A DNA stretch of 64,000 nucleotides, taken from Rhynchonema sp. JSB1_4. Its lineage: Eukaryota; Nematoda; Chromadorea; Monhysterida; Xyalidae. The notes below the pieces were generated by a model. That model searched no databases. It saw only the letters and a program-made list of their open reading frames with translations, and was not told the origin of the DNA. The stretch covers positions 1 to 64,000 of the forward strand of contig JASAMV010004329.1 of the NCBI GenBank assembly GCA_030248065.1. Direction: 5' to 3'. Below, piece by piece: positions 44,701 through 57,928 of this stretch. The position numbers and the translations under genes were made by a program. Each line of letters opens with the position of its first letter. The stretch's first letter is position 1.

Positions 44701-47700
44701 GCCCGGAGACTGCGACTGAAATGCTTGAGAGGCCTATGCATACATATCTATATGTACATACATACGTATGTTTCGGCACCAAGTTTGTCACATATGACAT
44801 TCCGCTATAGACTACGTCAACTTTGACAACCGTTTTGTTTAGCTCGTTGTTTCGATAGATCATAAAAAATATATCGCGCAATTTCGGTGCCCAACAAACT
44901 GTTAACCGGACGACCTCTGCCATTTCGCTGCTGTGTTGACATCATAATGGATATCTAAGTTTGCTCACAAGCACTTACTCAAACGTGGTTCCGCATTTTA
45001 TAAAATGTGACCGGCGGCCAACCTTCGACGAAAACAGAGCTCAAAAAAGTTGCTGTTGCCGTTGATCTGAGTTATGAGTCTTCAGTTGTACCTCTGGTGT
45101 AGACTGTCATTTCCATTGTAACAAACACCGTGTACCCAATATATGGTTGCCCCAGCATATGGCTGGAATTCAGCTGAATACCCCTGAAGTTATGAGCATG
45201 CAAATGAGTTACGGTGGTCCTTATGCGCATTTTGGCGCCAAAACTTTCCGAAAGCGAAATGGAGGATTTTGGTCCTTGGAATGTTCAATTCGGCTTCGCT
45301 TATGGAGTCATTGTTTTCTGTTATCATAATGCCCGACAAGCGGCTTCCAGGCCACACTCTTGCTGCTTTTTGACCCCACTCAAAATAACGAGACCTTTTT
45401 CAGCTTTGCCGCAAAAGCCGTGGAAAAAAGTGACGCTTACTGTAAAAAGTAGTGCAAAGCTTCGGTTTGGTCTGACCACAAGTGAGCATGCTGGCACTGA
45501 AATTATGCACTTATGAAAACTTGGAATGAAAAAATGAGTATTCGCGTGTGTTGAGCAAAAACCGTTGACTGGATCCCCAGCAACACAGGTTGCTTCATGT
45601 TTTTTTAGGTTCACAACGCCTGAAAAATATTCAGAAAAGTAGTGCAGTAAAAAAAATCGAGAGAGAAGAGCACATATTCTGGCTTATTATGTATGATATG
45701 TGCATTTTGCTATGTTTTCCGTTGTGGCCCATCCGCGCCAAGCGCGAAAGTTACAGCTCCGGGGCACAAGAGCAACCACATATAACACTGAGATTGTGAG
45801 GGGGCGTTTTTGATATGCATATCTGAACCATAGCAGCGTAGTTGTTTCAAAATATTAGCATATTTTGCGATCAGAACGCAAGCATAAGTACTATAAACAA
45901 ATCTGTGAAGCTCTATCTACACTGGAAGTCAAATGGACTGTGGACTGAAAGCAAATTTTAAGAGCAACTGAAGATGGCGTATTTATGCATGGACCAAAAA
46001 CAATAAATTATGGTGTCTGGGTATTTTTAACCAAGCATCTTGGTTACCGTAATCACTAGTCATAACAAGATTATTCTGTTTCGAAGTTCGATTTTGATGT
46101 AACCCAGTGTCAATGTTGCACAATTTCGTGACATTATAATGGATACACGCATGCAAGCAACGCAGTTGAAACATGCGAGACATCTGTGTTGATCGAATCA
46201 GATCATGAAATGATGCGATCAAATCGATTGATCAGCGCATCAGCAAATCGAATGATAAGCATACGCATATTGTTGTTGTCATAACCACTATGCGTTGCGA
46301 CACAACGGCGCCCTCAATACCAACCGCCTAATATAACGTATACCGTAACCTTGGCAGTAATATTCAAAGTGGCTCATGTGTGCGACTCCCTCAAGTTTAT
46401 GATTATATCCAATGTGTCGTTATGCACTCAGACACAGATTTGCTTGATGGTTGTTTTCGTTTTGAAGCAGCCACAAACAGTCGCAGCCGACTGGCTGGCC
46501 ATAATTGCAATTGGCATAAGCGCTTTTATGGGCGCAGACCAATGCAGATTTGGGATGAGCATGGTCTCGGGTGCGTGAATGTCTAGTGCCCAAACATAGG
46601 GCCATGTCTTTGGGCGCTCCGTTGCGCTGAGAGCCCGTTAACTCAAATCCGGTAGACATGTATGAATATTTGAAGCAACAGACAGCGCAGCGTTAAATGG
46701 CCGATCTGGTCGCAGTGATATGCACGCTGGGCGGTATGTGCCTTTGCTGCATGCACCAATGAAATATGACCGCCGCATCAATGACACCATAGCGCCCTGA
46801 TTTGGCAAGGCAAGGTGTATGTGCACACCCAGAGTGCTGTGTCCCGGAACGCCACATCCATCCGACGAACAAGCACGTCTCGCTTGGGCAGTTTGCATTA
46901 TTGTCTGCAATGCCGAACTGTGTGAGAGCCAGTTTCTGACGGCTCATAATCTGAATATTGTTTCAGGAGCTCTTTGGGAGCTCTATTACCGTATGCGCGA
47001 CGGCTGGGCAGTGAGTTCACGCGGCATGCGCATTCATAGGTGGTATGCATCCCGGTTTTATTACACCGAGTCCCCAGTGTGGTGTATAAGCGATAATAAA
47101 TCGCGATTGAATTTAGACCACCGCAGCGGCCGCCGCGCCTCGGTTGCCGACAAAAATGCTGTAAAATTATATATACGCGGATTTTTGTATGGCGCCTTCC
47201 CGTTAGCTAAGGCGTTACGGTAATGGGTGAATGTGCCGTTATTATGGGCTGCGCGTTGTTTATTCAGAAAAATAAAAACCAATGCCACACAATGTACATC
47301 CGATTATTATTTTCGCAATCACCCCGCTCCACGCTGGGTGGTCCCCATCACACAAGGTATGCAGCCACCAAACCTCGTTAAGCCGCACAAAATCAAATTT
47401 CTTCCCTCTGGTCTCCGCCATAATCTACAGTAAGACAGAGTTGGCTTCAAGAATTGTGGGATTACCAAACAAGCGACCACAAACATCAAAAGTTGAAGTG
47501 TTTTGTTCGTCTCGCTCATAATGCAGTTAAAATCTGACATCATATATACACTACGCATGGATTTGTGCGACTTGTGAGTCTGTGATTGCATTACACACAC
47601 TGCTTAGGGCTTATCACCACAATATGGTTCAAGCAAGACAGCGTGTGTGTGACCATATTATTTGATTTGTGTTCAGCAATGCGTGCGCAAGCAACCACAT

Positions 47701-50700
47701 GTTGAAACAAACACATGTAAGCCACTAATGAACCACGAAAAGCTTCAATACGCAAACGTACTGTGACCTCTTTCATGAATTCACTCCCTTCGACCAACAG
47801 GCCCGAGTTTGCAAGTATGATGACCACGCAGTCGTGAATGGCAATATGATGCACCCAAGAACCGTGGTCTTATCACTGGGTATTGTCTTGTTTGATACCA
47901 GAAGCTAACAATGTTTGGTGTATGCCATAAGTCACTAACCAAATTTGACCAACCATTGAGCGTTATTTGGGTACATGACGTGAACCTGCAGACATGCAGA
48001 GTTCGCTTTGGTACCCGATGTCATGTATGCGATAAACATACTGTAATCAAATTGTAGTCAAAACGGTAAGCGCTGGCTGGCTGATTTTGCAAAACTTTCG
48101 ACGACTTTGCAGCTAATTTATGTAACCATCGATTTTCACTTCAGCAGTTGCACGTCACAAACTCATACCATGTCGGTTTAAATCAAACCTAGGTTACGGT
48201 ATTCGGATGTTTTCCCATGTGTCACAACAATACCTGGAATTTCGGGCGCATCGGATTTGAAGAAAATATTACACAACCGTTCGGCACAAATACTGAATTT
48301 GTCAAAAATTCTTATTCTGCATAATTAAAAACAGAAAAGGTCGAATCGGGTCGCGAATGAATCCGAACACGAAATATGTTGGTAATAAATAAAAAAACTG
48401 AATATCGGCCATGTTCGCACCACGCAAAATTATTTTGATTCGATGTTTTTTGCAGTAAGATAGAATTTGGCATCTCGAAACTTTATATATATACACATCG
48501 TGCCACTACGAATTATCCGGAAATAAAATTTGAAGAGAGCGCGCGCCAATATCATATCAATAAAATCCATGTTGCCAAACGAAATAATCGGCCATTTTAA
48601 TTCGAAAACAGACGCATATTCCGCGCGTTCTGATTCCGAAATCGGTACTCCCGGCTGCACTGAACACAGCAAAAATATCATAAGGATATCGTCGCATCTT
48701 CTTGGTATATTATAGGTATGCATTGCGTTTTCCTTGATCATTAATGCAGTTTTGGAACGGTACATATCATGAGAGAAAAACGCGCAAAAAAGAAATGATC
48801 GCTTCCATATAACTCCGTGTGCAGAGCGTTTGCGTAATGCACTGCACACTGACGATCCTTGTGGTTCAGCCTTGTGGGCAAACGACAAGCTCGATGTGTC
48901 ACACATTTCAACGTTGTGATGAGCGGGCGTAGCAGTTCATATTGCATTTCTCACTGATGGTTATCAGCTAATATTCATAAACGCCTCATGGTTTTTTATC
49001 AACGTGAACTTCGCTTTGTAGCCTATGCGTATGTATACGAGCTGCAGCACATCAATTCATATTTTGGTCTTCAAAAAAGTTCGAAATGCACACGAACGCC
49101 GCACGTGCGCCGCGCTGTTGCAACTGTTTATGCCGAGTACTCAGCTCTGCTTTGACGTATGCCGTTCAGAAGGTTATAGCGCGTACGAAGCAGCATGGGA
49201 CAAAATGTAGAGCTGTGTTTCTCGATATCCCAGTCTCCGTAGCAGTAATAGCAACGTTCGCAATCACAACGAATACGAATTCCAGTCGCATTTATCCGTC
49301 ACACGAATGCGTTTACACGGCAGTTATGTCGTTGTGACAAATTGGCCGTGTTGCCGCACCACGATGACACATGCGCACGCGTATAAAAACGCGGTTTGGC
49401 GCGCCGTGGTTGCCTATTGCAAGTTAGGTATATGGCAAGTGCACGTTTCTGGGCCCATTATATCATAAATGATCACAAACTTGGCTGACTGTCTTCCACA
49501 TCAACGATGGGGCACACGCGAGCAAACATCAATACATTCACACTGACACTGTCATGTACTGTCGTGGTACCCAGCAATGAGTGAAAATTATAAGGATGGT
49601 TTTTTTATCAGGCTTTCGATAGTTTATGACGACTTTTGTAACTTTTCGCCGTTTTTAACATGACGATGCAAAAAGTTATGCGGCATTCCCAAAAGCTGCG
49701 ACTGAAAAACAAAGTACTGAACCAATTTTGTGATTAGCGCTATAGCACTGATGCTGCATGTTACATATGTGGTGACAGTTTTGCGATACATTCTTGTCCC
49801 AGATTTGTGTGAAAATGGCGCAAAAACAGTGAGCGGTTGCACTTTACACTCAGTTACTAAACGCTAAAACACGGCTTGTGTATGGAAATGATAGATTATT
49901 TTTGATTTATTATTCCATATGATACATATTTCAGCATTTAGTTTTTGTGCATAACTTTGCCATATTTGATTTGGCTTCTTAATGTCGAGTGCTAGCGCTG
50001 TGCTTTTTTGAAATGTGTTTCTAATAAAGTAACATTTCGGTGCGTAAGCGTCTGGGTTTTGAAGCACAAAGTTGAGTTTATGGAGTTGGCTTTTTTCTCA
50101 GTTTTGAAACAAAACGTCATAATATTTGACGGGCTGCTGTAACGCAATGAATTTTTCCAAGAAATTTATGAACATTAACGCTCCTAATATTACTGATTTT
50201 TAAAACAATAAATTGCTGGCATTAAAGTGCCTCTACAATTGAATGTTGACCGCGTTTGTTCGCAGCCATTTTTTTGGAAAATGAAGGCAAGGTATCAGAA
50301 ACCCAGATTTAGGGAATGGATTTTCAACTCGTTGCTTTGTGATGTTTCACGGAGCCCACATATTTTCACAGGAGGAGAAAAAATGAAAAAAGTTTGAGGC
50401 GGGCCTCTGCAAGACACAATGTAATCCAATCTAAGATATTTTCAGCGTTTTATACACAGACGTTTCTCTGTTAAACGAGATATAAAGCATTGCACGAAAC
50501 GCCAGGTGTGACAAATGATAAACGAAACACTCCGAAAAATCAAGCCTTTTTGAAGCACCCTTTTACTGCTGTATAATTTTAGGCATCTGTGGTGAATGAA
50601 ATAAGTTGTCAATTGCAAATAAAAATCGTCTAATTATCCTGCGTTCAGGATGTGCTTTTCGTTTTTCAAAACCCTACACAGCTCACACAATGTTTACCAC

Positions 50701-52049
50701 AACATGCGCCAGCCAGCCATTCCACAGCGCGCACACAACGACAACACACAGCCAGCACAGCGACAACACAGCAATGTTTCAGCTGACAAGCTTTATTGTG
50801 TGTGTGCGCTGTGGAATGGCTGCCTGGCGCATGTTGTGGTAAACATTGTGTGAGCTGTGTAGGGTTTTGAAAAACGAAAAGCACATCCTGAACACAGGAT
50901 AATTAGACGATTTTTATTTGCAATTGACAACTTATTTCATTCACCACAGATGCCTAAAATTATACAGCAGTAAAAGGGTGCTTCAAAAAGGCTTGATTTT
51001 TCGGAGTGTTTCGTTTATCATTTGTCACACCTGGCGTTTCGTGCAATGCTTTATATCTCGTTTAACAGAGAAACGTCTGTGTATAAAACGCTGAAAGTAT
51101 CTTAGATTGGATTGCCTTGTGTCTTGCACAAGCCTGCCTCAAACTTTTTTCAAGTTTTCTCCTCCTGTGAAAATATGTGGGCTCCGTGAAACATCACAAA
51201 GCAACGAGTTGAAAATCCATTCCCTAAATCTGGGTTTCTGATACCTTGCCTTCATTTTCTGAAAAAATGGCTGCAAACAAACGCGGTCAACATTCAATTG
51301 TAGAGTCACTTTAAAAGTTGCGTTTTACTGGTGAAACTTGCGTATCTACCTACCTAGTATGTACCTGTCTACCTGCATAACGCAGCAATTCTGGTGACAA
51401 AAAGCAAACATGGTTCTTGTCACCGGAGAACTTATAGCCGAACCGTTATTCTGTCTCACGAAAAGGTTTCTGGGTGTACAGTAATTGAAGATTATGCATA
51501 CATTACACGTGTGTATACATACATGTTGTCTTGCAACACTCCGCAAAACCATAAATACAAAAGTACTGCGCATATATAAATAAGCCGCTAAGAGACACCA
51601 AACATGACTCTTTTTAGATATGCGCCGATACTAGTTCAAAAGGCCGGCTTTTTGGAATAAATGTGCCCTTTGGGCGCGTTCATGCATAAGCCATATGGTC
51701 ATAACATTATCCCATTAATAACCAAACTTGAGGTCGCAGCATGACTGATTGCTGGCTATTTTGGTCAGTATAATGTACGGGGCCAAAGAAACTATCACAA
51801 AAAAGAAGAAAGCTCAGCAGAGATGGGGAGAAGTTGTGAAAAATATTCACCGAAACAAGATAAGGAGCAGACTGACCGACCTTGAGTGGTTGATGTTTGC
51901 TGCATTGTTGTTGTCATCTGACTGCCAGTTGTCGATTTATCACCATCGACAGCTGAGAGTCGTTGCGGTTTGGACTGTTTGCGACGTTTGGAGTCGCTCG
52001 GCGATTTGGCTGATTGTTGACTGCTGCAATCGGTGGTGGTCGATGCCAT
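35788..52049 (-). CDS. SALL: Spalt/SALL zinc-finger transcription factor (sem-4 like)
   Basis: Nuclear C2H2 repressor of the Spalt family, a developmental cell-fate regulator. Minus-strand exons in order: 52049-51881, 42029-41815, 41663-41493, 39956-39792, 39726-39577, 39462-39270, 39207-38905, 38822-38643, 38568-37993, 37548-37383, 37297-36686, 36599-36443, 36373-36008, 35961-35788. They join in phase to 1198 aa. Order: RRKQSKPQR repression (NuRD-binding) motif at 22-30; C2HC finger [10 protein letters not shown]...H..C at 67-87; Gln-region equivalent [13 protein letters not shown] at about 186; divergent finger pair 247-297; finger pair plus single finger at about 493-605; pair with [13 protein letters not shown] at about 740-795; pair with [17 protein letters not shown] and TKGNLKVHMGTH at 977-1025, followed by RRGRR; last finger 1158-1178. 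Exon 1 is distant (9.85 kb intron) but matches in motif and phase. An upstream in-frame ATG at 52142 would add 31 residues. Confidence 0.92.
37582..37934. mobile_element. hAT-like MITE in SALL intron (GGATCCAGG ends)
   Basis: Left GGGCAGATCCAGGAGG and right GCTGGATCCGCCACCG are imperfect inverted ends. The CAGTGGCGGATCCAG style of terminus is common among hAT-derived repeats. A core hairpin ACGCGCTTCGCGCGT is near 37769. The words TAAAAATGACT and TAAAATGACTTTT recur. No coding. Confidence 0.6.
42030..51880 (-). other. SALL intron 1 (9.85 kb), no coding found
   Basis: The interval holds scattered short ORFs without domains, a hairpin ACGCGCGCCGCGCGG near 42538, three exact TTACCGTAA/TTACGGTAA sites (43306, 46044, 47215), a TATA-like GCGTATAAAAACGCGG near 49379 and a fold-back element (50222-51314). 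Long first introns of developmental regulators often hold enhancers; that role here is inference. Confidence 0.6.
50222..51314. mobile_element. TTAA-flanked fold-back element in SALL intron 1
   Basis: Arms of about 520 bp are near-perfect inverted repeats. AGTGCCTCTACAATTGAATG on the left is mirrored by CATTCAATTGTAGAGTCACT on the right. Each outer end abuts TTAA (50222-50225 and 51311-51314), as with piggyBac-like target sites. The centre (about 50735-50800) has ACAACACAG words. No coding; ORFs on both strands are mirror images. Confidence 0.85.
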
Positions 52050-54309
52050 GCTCAACGTGACATGTGCATCGAGACAACATTTATGGGGCGATCCGGTCGA
52101 GCTGCAATGTGTGGCATTCATTGATTGATGCATGCACGTCAAAACCGGCTATCCGCTGTTTTTTTAATTTTCCAACGGCGCTCAGGCAGTTTGGTGGTTC
52201 GGTGCTACTGTATACACGTACAAAATCGACGTGTGTGTGGGATTGTGGGAACAATTTTATGAAAGATCGGTAAAGGTTATTCAAAAATCATTTCTGAAAA
52301 TCAGGCTCATCTAACTATCCGATCTAACCAATCGAGCTCTTGCAACATGCTTAACAAGTGACCTGGGGCTTGCTCTCCTTATACAAATGCTGTTGAAATC
52401 TGTGTCAGCGTGATTGATCCTCAAGTGAAGTTGGTAAACACGGGCCCTTGGAACAACAAGCAACGTTTGACTGTGTGGGCAAAAAGAGAAACACCGCTGC
52501 TCGGCTAACCACAGCACAAAGGATCATGCAAGATCAAATAGTAGACAACAATAGTCAGCAAACTTTATTTGTTTTTGTGTACCCAGTGCTCTATGAATAT
52601 GTAAGTAAAATACCAAAAGGGAAGCGGTTATAATGTATACAGAAACATCGGACATAGGCTTCTGTGAAACTAAGAAGTCATTGTCAAATTATACAGTACA
52701 TGGGATTATTTTACCGGTGCGGTACATGAAGGAATATGTACACAATTAAAAAGCAATGCTGCCCGCTTTTAAAAACGCGTCTTAACCGCCTTTTTGATCC
52801 ATTACCGACCGCCGATATACATATATATATTTTCATGCCTGAGCAATATATATACGCATTCTATGCACTGACTGATTTGAATGCCCGAGGCCTGTATTTT
52901 CGCAATATGGTCAGGTCCTGCGCAGCTTGATATCTGTAGGTGGGAACAGATCTCAATGCTACCTCAGTTTTTAAAGATCCTCGTAAACGTCACGATGTGT
53001 TGTAGCCATAACTGCTATACATATTGGTACATTCCGCGTTGATGAAAAGCAAATTAGCAAAAAAATGGACAAGTTATTTGAAGTGCTATTATATGAAACC
53101 ACTGTCTTAGTTGGAAAATCTGGCAGACACGTTTGGTTCGTAAGCTATACCAGAATTTTACACTTCCAAAACATTTGGCATAAGCGATAACATACGCAAC
53201 ACACTGATGGTGGGCGGAGTCGAGCGTGCTGATTGGTGCGCCTGCACGCTGGGCGTGTATAGGTACATACATCACATTGGCATATGTAAGTGTCGCTGCT
53301 TTGGAAAATTATGAAAGATGAATTTATTTGATTCTGTGTTCGAATAATTTAGTGGAAGAATACCTGCTCGGAAATACAATGTGCAGTATACCATAAGTAC
53401 CTGACAATGTTGCAAAAGGCGAATGGATGGTCTGCAATGCGCGTTACATCCTCAAGAATCTGGGTGATTTTTGGTCATCTTGTTGAGACGACTTCGTGAT
53501 GCTTGTTTGCAATGAGAAGGTAAAACAGAATCGAAAAAGAAGGGCGCAAAGTTCATCGTGATTAAAATATTGGAAAAATAAAAGAACACCGTAATTCTAT
53601 AAAAAATACTCAAAAAGCCTGTAGGCAAACGCTGGTGGCGCGCGTCAAACCTATCAAAATTATACTCCCTAACAGAAGGTTATAAAATATAAGAAATTAG
53701 AGCAGTTCAGACAGCGGAAAAGTGTAGTTTATAACGTCAAAAATAGCCACAGGTTTTCCTTCGCCTTCAGTCCAAACTTTTCTATCGTGTCATTTTCTCA
53801 TATCTCGCAAAACTGTGCTGTTTTGTGACTTTAATTGTGTATAATTAATTTGCGACGTTGCCCACGCGACAAACGGCTATCAGTCTTGCAAAACTATTAT
53901 AAGTGACGTACTATATGCATGTGTATGCATAAGTGCTCCTAGAGGGTCCTTTTTATCTTCCAGCCGGTTACGTGGACAAAGATATGATTGTGTGATTGTC
54001 TGATCTGATTGTGGTGTACCCAAGAACATAGGCATTGAAGGAGCAGTGTTGAGGAAATATAAAAGAAAAGTGTGCAAGCCAGATAAAAGAGATTCAACTA
54101 GGGTATCGCATTTTCGAGCGACAAATTACATTTTCAAAAATGTCATGTCACAGAGCGTTTACTTAACAATTCGGCGAACAATCTATTAAATGAAGTGCAC
54201 ATTTTAACCTGCGCGCCAAGTTGTGCAATATTTTGAAATTATACCCGCACCGCATACGTTATATGACTAGGCCACCAATAAGAAAGAATATCTGCCACGA
54301 TTGGGCACC
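52050..54309. other. Region upstream of SALL
   Basis: Presumed 5' UTR and promoter side of SALL. No other gene recognised and no clear TATA box or known regulatory site picked out. Confidence 0.4.
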
Positions 54310-54954
54310 TTAAAGGGGAAATTGCACATTCCTAATCGCCTTTCAGGTTTTACAAGTGTTTAGACAGCAATGTGGGCATCACAAAAGTCAAATAATTTGG
54401 TAGAAACTCTCAAACATGTACCCGGGAGATTCCGTTTAAGACAAGCCACTGGGAACAAAATTCGGCGCGGACCGGCCGAATTTCTACCTGCGCATTCAGG
54501 CAAATTGCCTGATCAAAAAGCTCTCAAGGCGACAGAATGTTTCGCATGTTTTTTGAAACTCACTAACCATAGAATTTCGCTTTTCTTTCGAATTTCAACG
54601 AATTGTTCCAGCGTGTCTGCTAAATGTTTCATGCTCTCCTTGTCACGCTGGAACAATTCGTCGAAATTCGAAATATAAAGAAAAGCGAAATTCTATAGTT
54701 AGTGAGTTTCAAGAATCGTGCGAAACATTCTGTCGCCTTGACAGCTTTTTGATCAGGCAATTTGCCTGAATGCGCAGGTAGAAATTCGGCCGGTCCGCCC
54801 CGAATTTTCTTCCCGGTTGTTCCCTTTGAATTGCTTCTCCTGGGTACATGTTTGAGAGTTTGTACCAAGTGATTGGCTTTCATGATGCCCACACAACTGT
54901 CTAAACACTTGTAGAATTTGAAAGGCGATTAAGAATGTGCAATTTCCCCTTTAA
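54310..54954. mobile_element. TTAA-flanked fold-back element
   Basis: TTAA at 54310-54313 and 54951-54954 bound a 637-bp palindrome. AGGGGAAATTGCACATTC is mirrored by GAATGTGCAATTTCCCCT. Arms are about 300 bp, with a loop near 54620-54645. It is related to the degraded copy at 14603-15310. It has no protein, although mirrored ORFs appear on both strands. Confidence 0.88.
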
Positions 54955-57928
54955 TATACGTATGGGTACGTATCGTCGGATAATAAAACAAAAAATGAAT
55001 TGACATTTCGACAATAAAAAATTTTGACAGAAATGTGCCCCTTTCGCAAGATCAAAAGAACCACACGATTTCCAGCTACCCGACATAAGTGGTCTTCGGT
55101 TGGTATGCATGTGATGAACAAGTAATAGTTGGCTAATCTAATGTAGCCGTTCTACTCTGTTACCGGCCGCACCATGATGAACGTCAAGCACAAGTGGGCT
55201 TGATGTTCACCTTTACGTATCAGGGTGAAACTCAGTCCACGGATTGTCCGACGAACTGGAACAGTGAGCATTCATGTTGTTTGTTATGTAATTGTATGCA
55301 CGCATTTCAGCGAGAAGACTAAGATGGTATATGGGGATGCGCTGACAGTTGGATAACCGCAGAAAAATGACTAAAATTAAGAACGTTTTAGATTTATCAG
55401 ATGATAATCGCTGGCGTGCATGCGCGTGCGCAACTCTACCGTCAGTCAAAGTTCAATGTACAGTTAGTCAACAGCGTTGAGTGGTTCGTGTGTCTTTTTA
55501 ATTTAATAATGTATTACATTTTTGATAAAATGGCCATTAAAATCTATTGCGCGACATACACTGCTGTGCACTATCCTATCAACACGCGTGCCATGCAACA
55601 ACCTACCGTCAGTGCAACGCTTATTCCAACTGCAACTGCGACAAAATGTTTAGATGTTTCGACTTCAAGTTCTATGGAGCCTGCTAAGAGAAATATCAAG
55701 AGAAAACGTGTTCCAGATCAACTTGCGATCGCATCAAAATTCTAAAATTAATAATATGACGGTTTGGATCATAAACGCGAGGACATGCATATGTGAACAA
55801 ATGTGCGTACGGCGCTAACTCGCATGTGGATGCTGGGTGCAATGTCTTACAGGTGGATAGTGTGTACAGCTGGATACAACTGCTTGGAACGTTGGTACCC
55901 AAAAAGTGCACCTGAAACGATAGGGATGAGATGATAATGACGCATATAATGTGAACAACATCTATAACTGTAATCGGTTAAACATGAAAACTTTGTGTAA
56001 TATGGCATTTGCGAACTAATTTTCGTACGTGTGCACGCGTACAAATTTTTATGATGTTGTGTTTATGTTACTCTAATGAATTAGAATAAAGCCGCGAAAA
56101 CAAAAGTGGAGCATTCAGGTGCATCAGTTGATCAAACACAGAAACAAATGAAATGCGTCATACAAATATATTGAAAACGAGCAGCATTTTTTTCACCATC
56201 GTCTCTTCAAGGGCGTCACACCAAAGTTATGCAGACAAAGTGCACTTGCACTGTCACAATATTCATAAGCATCGCGGCAACCAGCCACAGAGATGGGCAT
56301 AGTTGTAAAATATTACATACATTTACGCATAAGCAGTGACACCCAAGGCGGCCTGTTGGGTACAGATGTTGAACAAATGTGCCCAACTACGCTGCTGCAC
56401 CGCGTTGTTTTGGGAGCAGGAGCACAAGCAACCCAAGTCCTATACATAATACATTACGGCAGTGGCCAAAAACGGATGATCGGTGACGCCAAAGTCGATG
56501 TGAGCCGGTGCACCCAATCGGGGCTACTGTAGCACGTGCACCACCGTCCGCGCCAACACACCAGATGCACCCAAGTGTGCGGCTGGGGCGGGCGGCCAGC
56601 AAGCAAGTGCGTAAAAGAAATCTGTTTTTGAATATTGCCCACATTTAGCATTGTTGTGTGTTTAGCTCATTCGTCATATTACCGATACCGGCTCTGCGTG
56701 TATAATACGGTGCTGCTGTACCTATCCATAATAGGATGGAAACGCCGGGCTGTTTTGAGAAGCAAGCAGCTCGGAGAGCAAGAGCAGATCCTGGAAAATC
56801 AACGACACTCGCTGCCCATCACTGTGATGCTTCATATATTCTGTCGCACTTTGCCGTTGTGGTGCCCCGCTGCCACTACATCCACAACAAGTGAAATGGC
56901 ATAATTAATGACGGTAGCAGTGTGAATTGGACCTGTAGTGCACCCGCGACAGACAGCACGCGGCTGAAGGATGATCAAAGACCCTGAGCCTTGCTGGTCA
57001 GGCTGTTGCTGCTGCAACGACCAGAGCGGCTGTCTGGTGCGTGTGTGTGTGTGTGTGCCTGCAGCACTCAACATCATCAAAACACAACACGCGCCGCAAC
57101 ACTGGTGACGGATTTGGCGTGCTGAGTTGCATAAGGCTCACCGTGAATATATTGCATTACCGTAGAAACAGTTGTCAGGTGCCTACGTGCTGGGCAGTGA
57201 GTAACTTTGATGTCAAGTCGACAAGAGTGAGACCACTGCGATCACATGAAGCCCTAGATATGGCAATGAGCTAATGTGGCATAACGATGATTAGAGGATG
57301 TGTGCCAAAATCGCACGCTGTTTACCCGATCACAAGCAAATGGAAGTGCATCGGGAGAGGCAAGTTCCGTGTTGCAACCGTGACAGTGCAATGCTGGTAG
57401 CAACTGTTGCGCAATGGTCCAAGTCGTGGTATTACATTTGATGAATAACTGTAGTTGCAATATGCACCTGTTTTTGCACACTTGCTTGCCAGGCGATAGA
57501 TGATTTTTTTCGCGAGCCCATTAAAACCGCAGCCGGCCGGCAGCGAAACGAAAGTAGGTCGTTAAAAGCATGGGGTGGTAAGAATCGCAAAGTAGGGTTC
57601 ACAAAACTGAAATTTTGGATATGGTTTTTTTGATTGGAAATCAACGCCACAACATATTTTTGAATGCTCTCCAAGTTTGGCGTTCCAAATGTAAGTATAC
57701 TTTCAGTAATTTCAATTTAAAGGTGTTCGGTTTGCATTTTTTGGAAAATTTTAAAAATGAAAAATGCTGAAAAAATAAATGTCAATCCAATTGGATCTCA
57801 GCCGATAAACAACATTGGGCGCTGAAATTTGCACACATATAGCAGTTTTTTGTCCGCTTTTCAGCTGTGTAAAAATAGTTGCACGATATTGGATGTTTTC
57901 TCTTCCATTGCATTTTTTTAAAAAAATG
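54955..57928. other. Intergenic stretch
   Basis: No gene recognised. A (GT)n microsatellite of about 13 nt is at 57041-57056. ORFs below 120 codons lack domains. Confidence 0.45.
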
